Numbered from the stretch's first letter, positions 34,060-42,793 are shown. The stretch is 64,000 nucleotides of DNA from Nonomuraea sp. NBC_00507 (GCF_036013525.1 NZ_CP107853.1:2728001-2792000), one strand, 5' to 3'. The notes: generated from the sequence alone by a model not told the origin. Numbers and translations are program-made.

Positions 34060-34425
34060 CGGCACCCGTTCCCTCCTGGGGTGGAGCGCGGTCCACCCGG
34101 TCGTCATCGTGTCCCGGAGTACTCACGTCAGCCGGATTCCACAACCGGAGGTGAACGTTCTTCAGCCCACCCCAATGCCCTCGCCTCAACGCACTCTCAT
34201 CCCGAACCCTTCCCGGAGGGAGCACCGGCCAGTGACCGCTGCCCCCGAAGACGTCCGGGCAGGGGACGGCGGGGCCCCAGATCGGCCAACGCCGCCGACC
34301 ATGGGCGAGGTTCTCCCCAGGTTCGCCGCGCTCCCGCCGTCGCATTCGGGGATTCGGCCGTCGGGGCCGATGCGATCGACGGCATCCGGGCCGCGCTTGA
34401 GTCCCGGCCGGCCGAGCTGGAGAAG
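34060..34425. other. Gene-free stretch
   Basis: Between the LysR start and the stop of the ECF42 gene. It should contain the LysR promoter. No gene, repeat or strong hairpin is seen. Confidence 0.4.
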
Positions 34426-35652
34426 TCAGCTCAGGGCGGCCGCCTTGCGCAGCAGCACTGAGCGTTCGCGCTGGTTGGCGCACAGCCGGGCCGCCAGCTC
34501 CAGCTCGGCGCGCGCTTCCGGTCGCCGGCCGAGGCGGGCCAGCAGCTCACCGCGTACGGTCGGAACCACATGCGAACCGGGGAGCCGGTCCAAGGCGATC
34601 AGCTCGTCCACGATGGCCAGGGCTTGCGCCGGGCCCGAGGCCATGGCAACGGCGACGGCCCGGTTGAGCTCCACCACCGGCGAGGGTGCGACCCGGCCGA
34701 GTGCCTCGTAGAGCACCACGATCCGGTCCCAGTCGGTCGCCTCGACCGAGGGTGCCGATGCGTGGGTGGCGGCGATCGCGGCCTGCAGGCCGTAGGGGCC
34801 GAGGCCGCGAGTCGATGCCTTGGCCAGCGCGGCCAGCCCACGGCGGATCGCCGAGAAGTCCCACAGCCGCCGGTCCTGCTCGTCGAGCAGGACCGGCGAA
34901 CCGTCCGGGCCGGTCCGGGCCGGGAAACGCGCGGCCGTCAGCTCGCACAACGCCAGCAGGCCGTGCACCTCCGGCTCGTCCGGCTGCAGCGCGGCCAGCG
35001 TGCGGGCCAGCCGGATCGCCTCGTACGCGACGTCGGGGCGCAGCAGCCGGTCGCCCGACGTGGCCGTCGACCCCTCGGTGAAGATCACGTAGAGGACGCT
35101 GAGCACGCCGCCCAGCCGCTCCCGGCGCTCGGCGGCCGGCGGCAGCTCGAACGGCACCCGGGCCGCCGCGATCGTCTTCTTGGCCCGGGTGATGCGGGCC
35201 TGCACGGTCGGCACGGGTACGAGGAACGCGCGGGCGATCTCCTCGCTGGACAGGCCGCCGACCACGCGCAGCGTCAGCGCCACCCGGGCCTCGGGGGAGA
35301 GCACCGGGTGGCAGCTGACGAACATCAGCGCCAGCACGTCGTCATCGATCTTGTCGGGATCGATTACTTCGTCAACCGCCAAGTCGACCGCCGAGGCGGC
35401 CGCCAGCAGGGCGTATCGGTCCTGGAGGGCGGCCCGGCGGCGGATCGCGTCGATCGCCCGCCGCCGCGCCGTGGCCATCAGCCAGCCGGCCGGACTGGCC
35501 GGAGGGGCGAGCGGCCACGACACCAGCGCCTCGGCCACCGCCTCCTGGGCCGCGTCCTCGGCCAGCCCGAAATCGCCGGTGAACCGGGTCAGCGCGGCGA
35601 CGATCCGCGCCGACTCGATCCGCCAGACGGCCTCGACATCGGCCGTACCCAT
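34426..35652 (-). CDS. ECF42-type RNA polymerase sigma factor
   Basis: About 408 residues, the length of ECF42 sigmas (200-residue sigma part plus TPR-like extension). Region 2: FTGDFGLAEDAAQEAVAEAL. Region 4: RVALTLRVVGGLSSEEIARA then FLVPVPTVQARITRAKKTI. The C-terminal half has the DUF6596/TPR layout with LYVIFTEGS, VHGLLALCELTAARFPAR, LLDEQDRRLWD and VVLYEALGRVAPSPVVELNR. Control in this group is by the C-terminal extension, not an anti-sigma factor. The ATG at 35652 is chosen because a longer frame would overlap the DGPF gene. It is the partner of the DGPF protein 43 bp upstream. Confidence 0.9.
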   Translation of the reverse strand: MGTADVEAVWRIESARIVAALTRFTGDFGLAEDAAQEAVAEALVSWPLAPPASPAGWLMATARRRAIDAIRRRAALQDRYALLAAASAVDLAVDEVIDPDKIDDDVLALMFVSCHPVLSPEARVALTLRVVGGLSSEEIARAFLVPVPTVQARITRAKKTIAAARVPFELPPAAERRERLGGVLSVLYVIFTEGSTATSGDRLLRPDVAYEAIRLARTLAALQPDEPEVHGLLALCELTAARFPARTGPDGSPVLLDEQDRRLWDFSAIRRGLAALAKASTRGLGPYGLQAAIAATHASAPSVEATDWDRIVVLYEALGRVAPSPVVELNRAVAVAMASGPAQALAIVDELIALDRLPGSHVVPTVRGELLARLGRRPEARAELELAARLCANQRERSVLLRKAAALS

Positions 35653-35695
35653 CAGATCCGGCCGTTGCTCTCGCGCCCGGCCCAGTCCTTGAGGA

Positions 35696-36067
35696 TCATT
35701 CGCCGACCTGCGGGACCTCGTCGCTCCCGGGCACCCGGCGGACCTCAATCTTGGACCCGGGGGCCGCCGGGACCCGCTTGGCCCACTCGACCGCCTCCTG
35801 CTTCGAGGCGACGTCGAGCAGGAAGAAGCCCCCGAACAGTTCCTTGGTCTCGCCGTACGGCCCGTCCGTGACCACCGGGGCCTCGCCGCTGAAGTCGACC
35901 ACGACGCCCTTGCGCGGATCGTCCAGCCCTTCCGCCGCGAGGAGAACGCCGGCCTTGACCATCTCCTCGATGAAATGGCGGGTCGTGGCCATCATCTCGT
36001 CAATGTTGGCCATCATGGCCGCGTTCGACTCGTCGGTGCCCCGCATGATCAGCAGGTATTTCGACAT
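35696..36067 (-). CDS. DGPF/YCII-domain protein, partner of ECF42
   Basis: 123 residues from ATG at 36067 with GAGGAGAA upstream. YCII-related fold: MSKYLLIMRG at the start, TRHFIEEMVKAGVLLAAEGL in the middle, the signature TDGPYGETKELFGGFFLLDV and EAVEWAKRVPAAPGSKIEVR. DGPF proteins are the conserved genomic partners and usual regulon members of ECF42 sigma factors. Their enzymatic role is unknown. The same-strand order DGPF then sigma is the standard arrangement. Confidence 0.9.
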   Translation of the reverse strand: MSKYLLIMRGTDESNAAMMANIDEMMATTRHFIEEMVKAGVLLAAEGLDDPRKGVVVDFSGEAPVVTDGPYGETKELFGGFFLLDVASKQEAVEWAKRVPAAPGSKIEVRRVPGSDEVPQVGE

Positions 36068-36336
36068 CGCGTTCTCCTCGTCCGGCGGGGCCGCCTCTCG
36101 GCCCTCGCACCCACAGGTCGAACGAGCGGCCCGAGGATCGACACGGCCCCGGAGAATCTTTCGCCGCGACGCAGCCGATCCGTCCGACCCGCGTTTCGCC
36201 CGTCAGAGCGGCTCCTGAGCGCTGGCTGACGCGGATGCCCCGCTGATCAGAAAGCCTATCGTCGCATCTTTGGAATGCAGCGACGCTCACACGGATCTGG
36301 GGGAAAAGCATTCGGGACGCGCCAAGTGACCGCTCC

Positions 36337-36351
36337 TAGACGACCGGTCTA
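36337..36351. promoter_or_regulatory. NemR-like operator, copy 1 (autoregulatory)
   Basis: TAGACGACCGGTCTA, outer arms TAGAC/GTCTA. It lies 23 bp before the TetR start. The identical 15-mer occurs at 37022. E. coli NemR binds a TAGACC-N4-GGTCTA box, which this resembles. Confidence 0.8.
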
Positions 36352-36373
36352 CTCGGATGCTATGGTCGCTGAC

Positions 36374-36976
36374 ATGCCGGTCAACACGCGCAGCACCGAC
36401 ACCCGCAGGAGCATCCTCGACGCTGCCCAGCGGATCATGGCCCACAAGGGTTACTCCGCGGTCGGCCTCAGCGAGGTGCTCGCGGAGGCCGGTGTGCCGA
36501 AGGGCTCCTTCTACCACTTCTTCTCCTCGAAGGACGCCTTCGGGGAGGCGATGCTGAAGAGCTACTTCGCGGACTACATCGCCGACATGGACCGCATCCT
36601 CGCGCGGTCCGACGAGCCGGCCGCCGAACGGTTGATGGCCTACTGGCAGCAGTGGCGGCAGACGCAGAGCGTGGATGAGTGTCAGGGCAAGTGCCTCGCC
36701 GTGAAACTCGGCGCCGAGGTGGCCGACCTGTCGGAGTCGATGCGACAGGCTCTGAAGGAGGGCACGGACGCGGTCGTCGACCGCATCGAGCGGACGATCG
36801 CCGCCGGCCTTGAGGACGGCTCGCTCTCGATCGACGGTGACCCCCCTGCCGTGGCCCGGGTCCTGTATGAGATGTGGCTCGGCGCGAGCGTCATGGTCAA
36901 GATCCACCGCAACCTCGCGCCCATGGACACCACCATGGCGGCGACCCGCCGACTCCTGCACCTGCAGGGTTCCTGA
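36374..36976 (+). CDS. TetR family regulator, NemR-like electrophile sensor
   Basis: 200 residues from ATG at 36374 (MPVNTR). TetR HTH: TRRSILDAAQRIMAHKGYSA, VGLSEVLAEAGVPKGSFYHF. The ligand domain resembles NemR along its length: FGEAMLKSYFADYIADMDRI, then GKCLAVKLGAEVADLSESMR. NemR senses hypochlorite, quinones and methylglyoxal through Cys106 in the equivalent GCLTVKLSAEV segment, and here Cys107 is conserved, with Cys103 nearby. The operator repeated before this gene and before the DJ-1 gene 78 bp downstream makes an autoregulated electrophile-detoxification module very likely. Confidence 0.9.
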   Translation: MPVNTRSTDTRRSILDAAQRIMAHKGYSAVGLSEVLAEAGVPKGSFYHFFSSKDAFGEAMLKSYFADYIADMDRILARSDEPAAERLMAYWQQWRQTQSVDECQGKCLAVKLGAEVADLSESMRQALKEGTDAVVDRIERTIAAGLEDGSLSIDGDPPAVARVLYEMWLGASVMVKIHRNLAPMDTTMAATRRLLHLQGS

Positions 36977-37021
36977 ATTTCACGCCCGGCCGGGGGCGTG
37001 GAGCACTCTTCTGCCCATCAC

Positions 37022-37036
37022 TAGACGACCGGTCTA
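37022..37036. promoter_or_regulatory. NemR-like operator, copy 2 (DJ-1/PfpI promoter)
   Basis: Exact repeat of the 15-mer at 36337, placed 17 bp before the start of the DJ-1/PfpI gene. It shows that this gene has its own promoter controlled by the same TetR. Confidence 0.8.
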
Positions 37037-37053
37037 CTCATCGAAGGAAAGTC

Positions 37054-37743
37054 ATGAAGGTTCTCATCGTTCTCACCTCGCACGACAAGCTGGGGGACAC
37101 CGGCCGTAGGACCGGATTCTGGCTGGAGGAGCTGGCGGCGCCGTACTACCGCTTCAAGGAGGCCGGCTGGGAGATCGTGCTCGCCTCGCCCCAGGGCGGC
37201 CGGCCGCCGCTGGACCCGAAAAGCAACGAACCCGGCTTCCAGACCGACCAGACCCGGCGCTTCGAGGCCGACCCGGAGGCCACCGCGGCGCTGGCGGACA
37301 CCGTGCGTCTGGACTCGGTCTCGGCCGACGACTTCGACACGGTCTTCTATCCCGGCGGCCACGGCCCGCTCTGGGATCTGGCCGAGGACACCGACTCCGC
37401 GCGCCTGATCGAGACGACCCTGCGCTCGGGCAAGCCGCTCGCTCTGGTGTGCCACGCCCCCGGCGTCCTGCGCCACACGGTCAACGAGGACGGCACGCCG
37501 CTGGTGCGGGGCAAGCAGGTCACCGGGTTCGCCAACTCCGAGGAGGAAGCGGTCCAGCTCACCGAGGTCGTCCCCTTCCTGGTCGAGGATGAGCTCAAAG
37601 ACCTGGGAGGCGTCTATTCCAAGGTCGGCGACTGGAACCCCTACGTCGTGCAGGACGGTCTGTTGATCACCGGGCAGAATCCGGCCTCCTCGGCCCCGGC
37701 GGCCGACGCCCTCATCAAGCTGGTCACCACGGCCGGCGCGTAA
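37054..37743 (+). CDS. DJ-1/PfpI family protein (Hsp31-like glyoxalase III or deglycase)
   Basis: 229 residues, ATG at 37054 with AAGGAAA upstream. The class I glutamine-amidotransferase-like fold of the ThiJ/PfpI superfamily has the nucleophile elbow in ALVCHAPGVL (catalytic Cys), the acidic partner in FYPGGHGPLWDL, and GKQVTGFANSEEEAVQL typical of the yeast Hsp31/type 1 amidotransferase-like subgroup. These proteins convert methylglyoxal to lactate without cofactor or repair glycated groups. Control by the NemR-like operator immediately upstream fits that function. Substrate is inferred. Confidence 0.88.
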   Translation: MKVLIVLTSHDKLGDTGRRTGFWLEELAAPYYRFKEAGWEIVLASPQGGRPPLDPKSNEPGFQTDQTRRFEADPEATAALADTVRLDSVSADDFDTVFYPGGHGPLWDLAEDTDSARLIETTLRSGKPLALVCHAPGVLRHTVNEDGTPLVRGKQVTGFANSEEEAVQLTEVVPFLVEDELKDLGGVYSKVGDWNPYVVQDGLLITGQNPASSAPAADALIKLVTTAGA

Positions 37744-38239
37744 GCGCATACGTGGTCATTCTCCGTGAGCGCCTGATCGCCCCGGCGAGTCGCCTGTGCG
37801 GCCCAGGTGGGCCGCCCGGTGACACCGGTTGTCGGATGCCAGGTGATCGAGCCCTGAAAGACGCGGCCTCTGCTGGGCACCGGCTACTCAGCACCATTGC
37901 TGCTGGGAGGCGTGATCGTGGCGGCCGCAACTCTGGCCGCGGTAGCGCTCAGAGTCCGATTCCCGCACCAGGTGGGCAACATGACCGAGCCATCCCGCCT
38001 GACGCGGGACGCGCCATAGGTCCACGCCCTGCTCTCCGACTGCCTGGACAGTCGCTCATCAGCCGCTGGTATGTCCGGTCGTTCAAGGTCGGCAGCAGAA
38101 CGCGGCTGACCGGCGCTCCAGGGCTACGCAGTGCCGCCAGATCCTCACCAAGCGCGGGATACAGCTTCAACCTTCCGGCGGATCGGTAGTCAACTCATGC
38201 TCATGCCGAGCGACGGGTAACACCAAATCCGATAGGGCC
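37744..38239. other. Gene-poor stretch
   Basis: No intact gene. It contains one short hydrophobic reading frame (listed separately) that may be the end of a transporter gene. Nothing else stands out. Confidence 0.4.
37855..38019 (+). pseudogene. Possible C-terminal fragment of a membrane transporter
   Basis: Short frame reading RPLLGTGYSAPLLLGGVIVA then AAATLAAVALRVRFP, a single membrane helix with a basic end, as at the C-terminus of MFS exporters. It then runs out in a hydrophilic tail to the TAG at 38017. No start or upstream part is present. It could also be chance in G/C-rich DNA. Confidence 0.25.
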
Positions 38240-38261
38240 GAGATCGTATGTTCTCGATCTC
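38240..38261 (-). terminator. Candidate terminator after the RloA/RloB operon
   Basis: GAGATCG and CGATCTC, 7 pairs around an 8-base loop, starting 9 bp beyond the rloB stop. No T-run follows on the minus strand, so it is a weak candidate. Confidence 0.4.
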
Positions 38262-38269
38262 CGGTTGTA

Positions 38270-38983
38270 TCAGGAGACGATCCCGAGGACCTCGAGGATG
38301 CGGTAGACGTCGGTTGAGGGGTCGCGTAGGAGGACGTCGCAGTTGGGAGCGTGGCCAGAAGCACCGGGTTCTGGTGCGGGAGCGCAGCGTCCGCTTGGGC
38401 AGTCGGCCACGAGGTGCTGGGCCAGTTTGACGGCTGTCGCCTGCCGACCATCCTTGATCAGCTCCTCGAAATGATGGGGCTCGACGAGTTTTACGAAGTC
38501 CGCGAATTCCTTGATCCTTCGAAGCTTCGCCGGGATCACCGTACGGTCCCTGCCGAGTCGGCCAGGTGGGCCTGATGCGAGGTGGAGCCAGAGCCAGAGC
38601 TCGAAGTGCGGGTGGGAGAAGGCGACGTTGATCCCGTTCTGGCGGGCAAGGCGAAACGCCTCGTAGATGTCCTCGTTCTCGTCACGGTCGAAGACCGCCC
38701 AGAAGACCGTGTTCTTGATCCCTTTCGTGGAATTCTTGAGCCGTATTGCCTCTCGTACCGCTGGGACGGGCTTGTAGCCGTTGAACTGCTGCCCCTCGGT
38801 GACTTTGCGTGGTGTGAGCTGGATCTGGAAGTTGTGCTCCGCTCCATAGCGGTGGTTGAGGTGGTGGAAGTAGCTCCGCTCGGTCTGCCCTTCGCAGACT
38901 ATGAACAGGACTTTGTTCTTTCTGGGGCTGCCCGCACCTGGACGCGGAGGCGTGGCTCCACCGGGTGCCCCGCGCTTGGCCAT
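38270..38983 (-). CDS. RloB/AbiLii-like protein (Toprim-type nuclease candidate)
   Basis: 237 residues from ATG at 38983, which overlaps the ATPase stop by one base (TGATG). Motifs: FIVCEGQTERSYFHHLNHRY with the Toprim glutamate, and FWAVFDRDENEDIYEAFRLA with the DxD-type acidic cluster, then SHPHFELWLWLHLA. These define the RloB family, which includes AbiLii, the second component of the lactococcal abortive infection system AbiL. It probably cuts or nicks nucleic acid after activation by the ATPase. The C-terminal 40 residues have a Cys/Pro-rich insert (CPSGRCAPAP). It is an operon of two with no other gene. Confidence 0.85.
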   Translation of the reverse strand: MAKRGAPGGATPPRPGAGSPRKNKVLFIVCEGQTERSYFHHLNHRYGAEHNFQIQLTPRKVTEGQQFNGYKPVPAVREAIRLKNSTKGIKNTVFWAVFDRDENEDIYEAFRLARQNGINVAFSHPHFELWLWLHLASGPPGRLGRDRTVIPAKLRRIKEFADFVKLVEPHHFEELIKDGRQATAVKLAQHLVADCPSGRCAPAPEPGASGHAPNCDVLLRDPSTDVYRILEVLGIVS

Positions 38984-40239
38984 CAGGCGTGTACCTCCGT
39001 TGACGGCTCCGCGAGTGGGCCGGCGAGCGTCTCTGCGATCTCGCCGACGGTCAGCCTGGGCACGCCGCCGTACGCGCCGGCCAGGTAGTTGCGGTCGAGG
39101 GCCTCGGTCTTGCGAGGACGGGCGTCGGTCAGCGGATAGATCTCGGAGACGCCGTCCCGGTTCTTGACGGTGATGCGGACCTGGTCTCGTTCCAACGGCT
39201 GGAAGAGGTGCGTGCGGCCCAGCAGGGTCGCGTCGTGGACCGTGCACACCAGTTGCGCGTTGTTGGGGTTGGCCGCCGGGTCTTGGAAGAGCCGGAGGAC
39301 TTCGGCGGCGAAGAGGGGATGCAGGCTGGTGTCGAGTTCGTCGACGAGGAGAGCCGCCCCGTGGTCCAGGGTGGTGAGGAGAGGGCCGAGGAAGGCGAAC
39401 CAGGATCGGGTGCCCATGGATTCCTGCCGGTCATAGCTCAGCGCGACAGGGCCGTGGGGCCCTTGGTGCACGAGCCGGAGTTCGCCGGTCAGGCTGTCGA
39501 TCTCGGTTCCCACGACGCCGAGGTCGGCGACTTTGAGAAGTCCGATGATGCGATCCCGCTGCTGCGGGTCATCGAGCATTTTGCGGGTGAAGCTCTGGCG
39601 GTCTTCGAAGTCGCGGCCTGGGCTGATCCACCAGAGGTTGTGCCGGAACCAGTCGTGGATCGGCTTGAGATGGGGCTGGTTGAAGGCTGCGGCGACGGTC
39701 AGGAACAGCGCGTTGGGACGGGTCTGGGAGACCAGGCTTTCCTTGGGACCCTTCAGCCCTTCACCGGGAAAGGAGAAGGGCTCGGCGGTGTCGGCGTCGC
39801 GTTCGAACCAGACCTGCCGACGGCCCTGACCGCCTGGATATGCATGCAGCCATTCGGTCTCGACCTGCTCGTCGGAGACCTCGAAGCCATAGACATACCG
39901 GTCACCGCCGAGAACGATGTCGACCTCGAAAAGGGAAGTGTCCGTGCGGGCGGTCGGGTCCAGTTCGTACGGCTCGCGGGGGATGCCGTCAAGGGCAGAC
40001 CAGCCGTGGACGGAGTTGAGGACGGCCTGCCGCATCCAGCGGATGGCATGCAGGACGTTCGACTTGCCGGACGCGTTCGAGCCGTAGATCGCGGTCGCCG
40101 GCAGGTAGGTCAAGTCGGGATCTTCGGCGAGACCGGCAGGGCGCCTTGCCCCTTGGTTGAACTTGCTCGCCGCCAGCCAGACCTCGAACTCGTCGCGAAA
40201 CGATCTATGGTTCGCCCCTCTGAACCTAAGCAGCATCAC
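38983..40239 (-). CDS. RloA/AbiLi-like AAA ATPase (ABC-type, AAA_15/21)
   Basis: 418 residues. Starts MMLLRFRGANHRSFRDEFEV, the usual RecF/OLD-like beginning. Walker A is YGSNASGKSNVLHAIRWM (about 52-60), the signature region is QESMGTRSWF, Walker B ALLVDELDTSLHPLFAAEVL and the switch His TVHDATLL. Proteins of this build pair with RloB as AbiL-type defence: the ATPase senses a phage cue and licenses the Toprim partner. The stop overlaps the rloB start, so expression is stoichiometric. Third-position G/C is slightly lower than in flanking metabolic genes, as in many defence genes. Confidence 0.87.
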   Translation of the reverse strand: MMLLRFRGANHRSFRDEFEVWLAASKFNQGARRPAGLAEDPDLTYLPATAIYGSNASGKSNVLHAIRWMRQAVLNSVHGWSALDGIPREPYELDPTARTDTSLFEVDIVLGGDRYVYGFEVSDEQVETEWLHAYPGGQGRRQVWFERDADTAEPFSFPGEGLKGPKESLVSQTRPNALFLTVAAAFNQPHLKPIHDWFRHNLWWISPGRDFEDRQSFTRKMLDDPQQRDRIIGLLKVADLGVVGTEIDSLTGELRLVHQGPHGPVALSYDRQESMGTRSWFAFLGPLLTTLDHGAALLVDELDTSLHPLFAAEVLRLFQDPAANPNNAQLVCTVHDATLLGRTHLFQPLERDQVRITVKNRDGVSEIYPLTDARPRKTEALDRNYLAGAYGGVPRLTVGEIAETLAGPLAEPSTEVHA

Positions 40240-40536
40240 ATGTCCTCTAATCCATATCCCACATCCATTCTAGATTGATGTGTGCAGATTATCTACGCAA
40301 ACGCTTGACGAGAAGCGCTGAGGAGTCAGTTAATCGGGAGGGATCGCGCACGTACCGGCCGCCGAGTACCTTGAGAGGTGGCGACCGTCCGCGCCCAACC
40401 TCCGGCGACCCGCCCCAGCCGGGTCACCCGACGGAGGCAAAGGGAGACCCATCTCTCGGCCGGGGCGTCATTCGTCGATCGTGCGCCCGCCGCAGCGATC
40501 GCTGGGGGATCCGCGGACGGGACGCGGGAGACGATC

Positions 40537-41658
40537 ATGACCAAGCAGGCGGGTTTCAAGCGGCGTGTGCGCGCCCGGATGGCCAAGACCGGCGAATCGT
40601 ACGCGACCGCCCGCAGCAGGCTCCTCGCTGAGCACCCGGGCACGACGCCGGACGACTCCCCGCTCGACTGGATGCCCGACGCGCTCCACATCAGCAACGG
40701 CGACTCCACCAACGTGCCGGGCACCGGGCTCGCACGGCGCGTGGTCTACTGGCGCGACATCCTGCACGAGGGACCGGTGCCCGAGGTCGCGCCGGCTGAG
40801 TTGCGCCGGATCAGGGTCGACTACCTCACCGCCTACGAGAGCGCCGAGCGCGCCGAGGTGACGCGCCAGTTCACCGAGCGGGACGAGGCCCTGGAGGCCA
40901 ACCGCGGTGGGGAATACGTGCTGTGGTTCGAGGCGGACCTGTACGACCAGCTGCAGATCGCTGAGATCCTCGCCCGCCTGGCCGATCTGGGAGTTCCCGC
41001 CGAGCGCATCACCTTGATCTGCATAGGCGAACACGCGGGCATCGCCCGCTTCGGCGGCCTCGGGGAGCTGACCGCCGAGCAGTTGCGGGAGCTGCCGCAC
41101 ACGAACGCATGCGCGCGGCTGACCCCGGCGGCGCTCGAGCTGGCCACCCGCGCGTGGGCGGTCTTCCGCGCGCCCACCCCCGAGGGTCTGGGCGCCATCG
41201 CCGCCGCGCGGCTGGGCGAGCTGCGGTTCCTGGGCGAGGCGTTCGACCGGCTCAGCCGGGAGTATCCGGCGACACGGGACGGCCTGTCGCTGACCGAGCG
41301 GCGGGTGCTGGCCGCCGTCGCCGATGGCGCACCCGACGCCGGGACGGCCTTCGTGCGGGCCGGGGCACGGGAGACGCGGCCGTACATGGGGGACAGCACG
41401 TGCTTCGGTCGAATGGAACGGATGGCGGAGGGGCCGCACCCGCTGCTCCGCCTCAACCCACCCGGCCGCCCCGTCGAGGGGACGACGGGCGTGCGCCTGA
41501 CCGACACCGGGGCACGGGTGCTGGCCGGCAAGGCCGACCAGATCGCCCTCAACGGCATCGACCGGTGGATCGGCGGCGTGCATCTGCAGGGCCACCACGT
41601 GCCGTGGCGCTGGGACGACGGGACCGAAACCATCGTCCACCTCCCGGGCAAGACATAG
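40537..41658 (+). CDS. DUF1835-containing protein
   Basis: 373 residues from ATG at 40537 (MTKQAGFKRRVRARMAKTGE), preceded by GGGAG. The long frame before it is not conserved-looking. DUF1835 core: DALHISNGDSTNVPGTGLAR, VVYWRDILHEGPVPEVAPAE, YVLWFEADLYDQLQIAEILA, ITLICIGEHAGIARFGGLGE. The N-terminal 40 residues resemble the small basic helix found in front of this domain in actinobacteria. The C-terminal part is a winged-helix-like DUF3658-type region. Function is unknown. Confidence 0.8.
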   Translation: MTKQAGFKRRVRARMAKTGESYATARSRLLAEHPGTTPDDSPLDWMPDALHISNGDSTNVPGTGLARRVVYWRDILHEGPVPEVAPAELRRIRVDYLTAYESAERAEVTRQFTERDEALEANRGGEYVLWFEADLYDQLQIAEILARLADLGVPAERITLICIGEHAGIARFGGLGELTAEQLRELPHTNACARLTPAALELATRAWAVFRAPTPEGLGAIAAARLGELRFLGEAFDRLSREYPATRDGLSLTERRVLAAVADGAPDAGTAFVRAGARETRPYMGDSTCFGRMERMAEGPHPLLRLNPPGRPVEGTTGVRLTDTGARVLAGKADQIALNGIDRWIGGVHLQGHHVPWRWDDGTETIVHLPGKT

Positions 41659-41703
41659 AAGCCCAAGTCTCGCGGCACTGCCCTGAAAGTCTCCGAGTGC
41701 CGT

Positions 41704-41793
41704 GAACGCCTGATCGAAGAGTGCTGCCGCCGCCAGATCGTGGACGCCATCTGCTACGTGGGCAACGGCGGCAAGTGGCGCGACCTGCGCCGC
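41704..41793 (+). mobile_element. IS5-family transposase relic
   Basis: One frame reads ERLIEECCRRQIVDAICYVG then NGGKWRDLRR, which matches the DUF4096 N-terminal region of IS5-type transposases (consensus RREIVDAIFYVxRTGCQWRxLP). About 30 residues remain. No terminal inverted repeats or C-terminal DDE part are found. The relic forms the last codons of the opposite-strand AraC gene. Confidence 0.6.
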
Positions 41794-42692
41794 TCGTCCG
41801 TCGACTCGGCCGGGGTGCTGAGCTGCGTATGGGCGGTTGATCGGCTACGTCGCCGGTATTCGGTGGGTGTCAGTCCGACCAGTGTCCGGAAGCGGCGGGC
41901 GAAGTAGGTCGGGTCGTCCCAGCCGACCGCGGCGCCGACCCTGGCAGCCGGCAGGGTCGAGTGTGCCAGTAACGTGGCGGCGCGCTCGGCCCGCAGCCGG
42001 GCCAGGAAGCCCAGCGGCGTCAGCCCGACGTACCGTGCGAACAGCCGGCCGAGGTATGCGGCGTCGAGGTTGACCGCCCGGGCGAGATCATCCAGCCGCC
42101 ACGGATCCGCAGGCGCTGCCTCGAGCCGGGCGATGGTGGCGGCGACAGCGGGGTGGATGGCGGACTCGGGCGTCTCCCGTTCGGAGTCACGGCCGTCGGC
42201 CAGGATGCCGAGCACGGTGATCAGCCGGCCCAGCACGCGGCCCGGCCGGCGCTGGCCGGCTCCGAGGTCCCGTTCGAGCAGGCTGATCTCCGTGATGGCC
42301 TCCTCTGCGGCGGCCGGATCGACGGTCGTGACCGCCACGCCGTGTGTGCCGGATGCCACCGGGTCGGTCCACAGTGTCCGGCGCAGCATCGGGATGTCGT
42401 ACAGTGCCGCCAGTTCGGCTCGCAGGGCATGGGCGGACAGGCAGCAGTTGGCGACGGTCAGGTCAGCGCAGTCCAGGAAGCCGTGCCAGGCGCCGGGGCG
42501 GAGCACGATGACCTGCCCGCGCCGCAGGGGGTGCTCGCCCTGGCTGGTCACGTGCCGTCCGTCACCGCTTCCGATGACGGCGATCTCGAGGAAGTCGTGC
42601 GCGTGCGGCTCGAGGTCGAGATCCACGTGGTGGACACCTGCCAAGACCGGGCTCCCGGCGAACAGCGCGTGTTCGTGCAGCGTGGCAGGCAT
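41754..42692 (-). CDS. AraC family transcriptional regulator
   Basis: 312 residues. N-terminal cupin-like ligand domain (GVHHVDLDLEPHAHDFLEIA, RRGQVIVLRPGAWHGFLDC) and C-terminal double HTH (WRLDDLARAVNLDAAYLGRL, FARYVGLTPLGFLARLRAER, AAVGWDDPTYFARRFRTLVG, LTPTEYRRR). Such regulators often sense sugars or small organics. It is divergent from the PhyH dioxygenase gene with 101 bp between, the probable target. The last about 15 residues (ERRRSRHLPPLPT) are encoded by the IS5 relic, so an insertion replaced the original 3' end without harming the HTH. Confidence 0.9.
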   Translation of the reverse strand: MPATLHEHALFAGSPVLAGVHHVDLDLEPHAHDFLEIAVIGSGDGRHVTSQGEHPLRRGQVIVLRPGAWHGFLDCADLTVANCCLSAHALRAELAALYDIPMLRRTLWTDPVASGTHGVAVTTVDPAAAEEAITEISLLERDLGAGQRRPGRVLGRLITVLGILADGRDSERETPESAIHPAVAATIARLEAAPADPWRLDDLARAVNLDAAYLGRLFARYVGLTPLGFLARLRAERAATLLAHSTLPAARVGAAVGWDDPTYFARRFRTLVGLTPTEYRRRSRSTAHTQLSTPAESTDERRRSRHLPPLPT

Positions 42693-42793
42693 GTCGGGAT
42701 CGTACGACTGTTCGCCGGGATCGGCCTAGCCCTTGACGGCGCGTCTCGTCGACGCTGGGTGTATCCCAGCCGCGAGAACCTTGGAGGTCAGTG

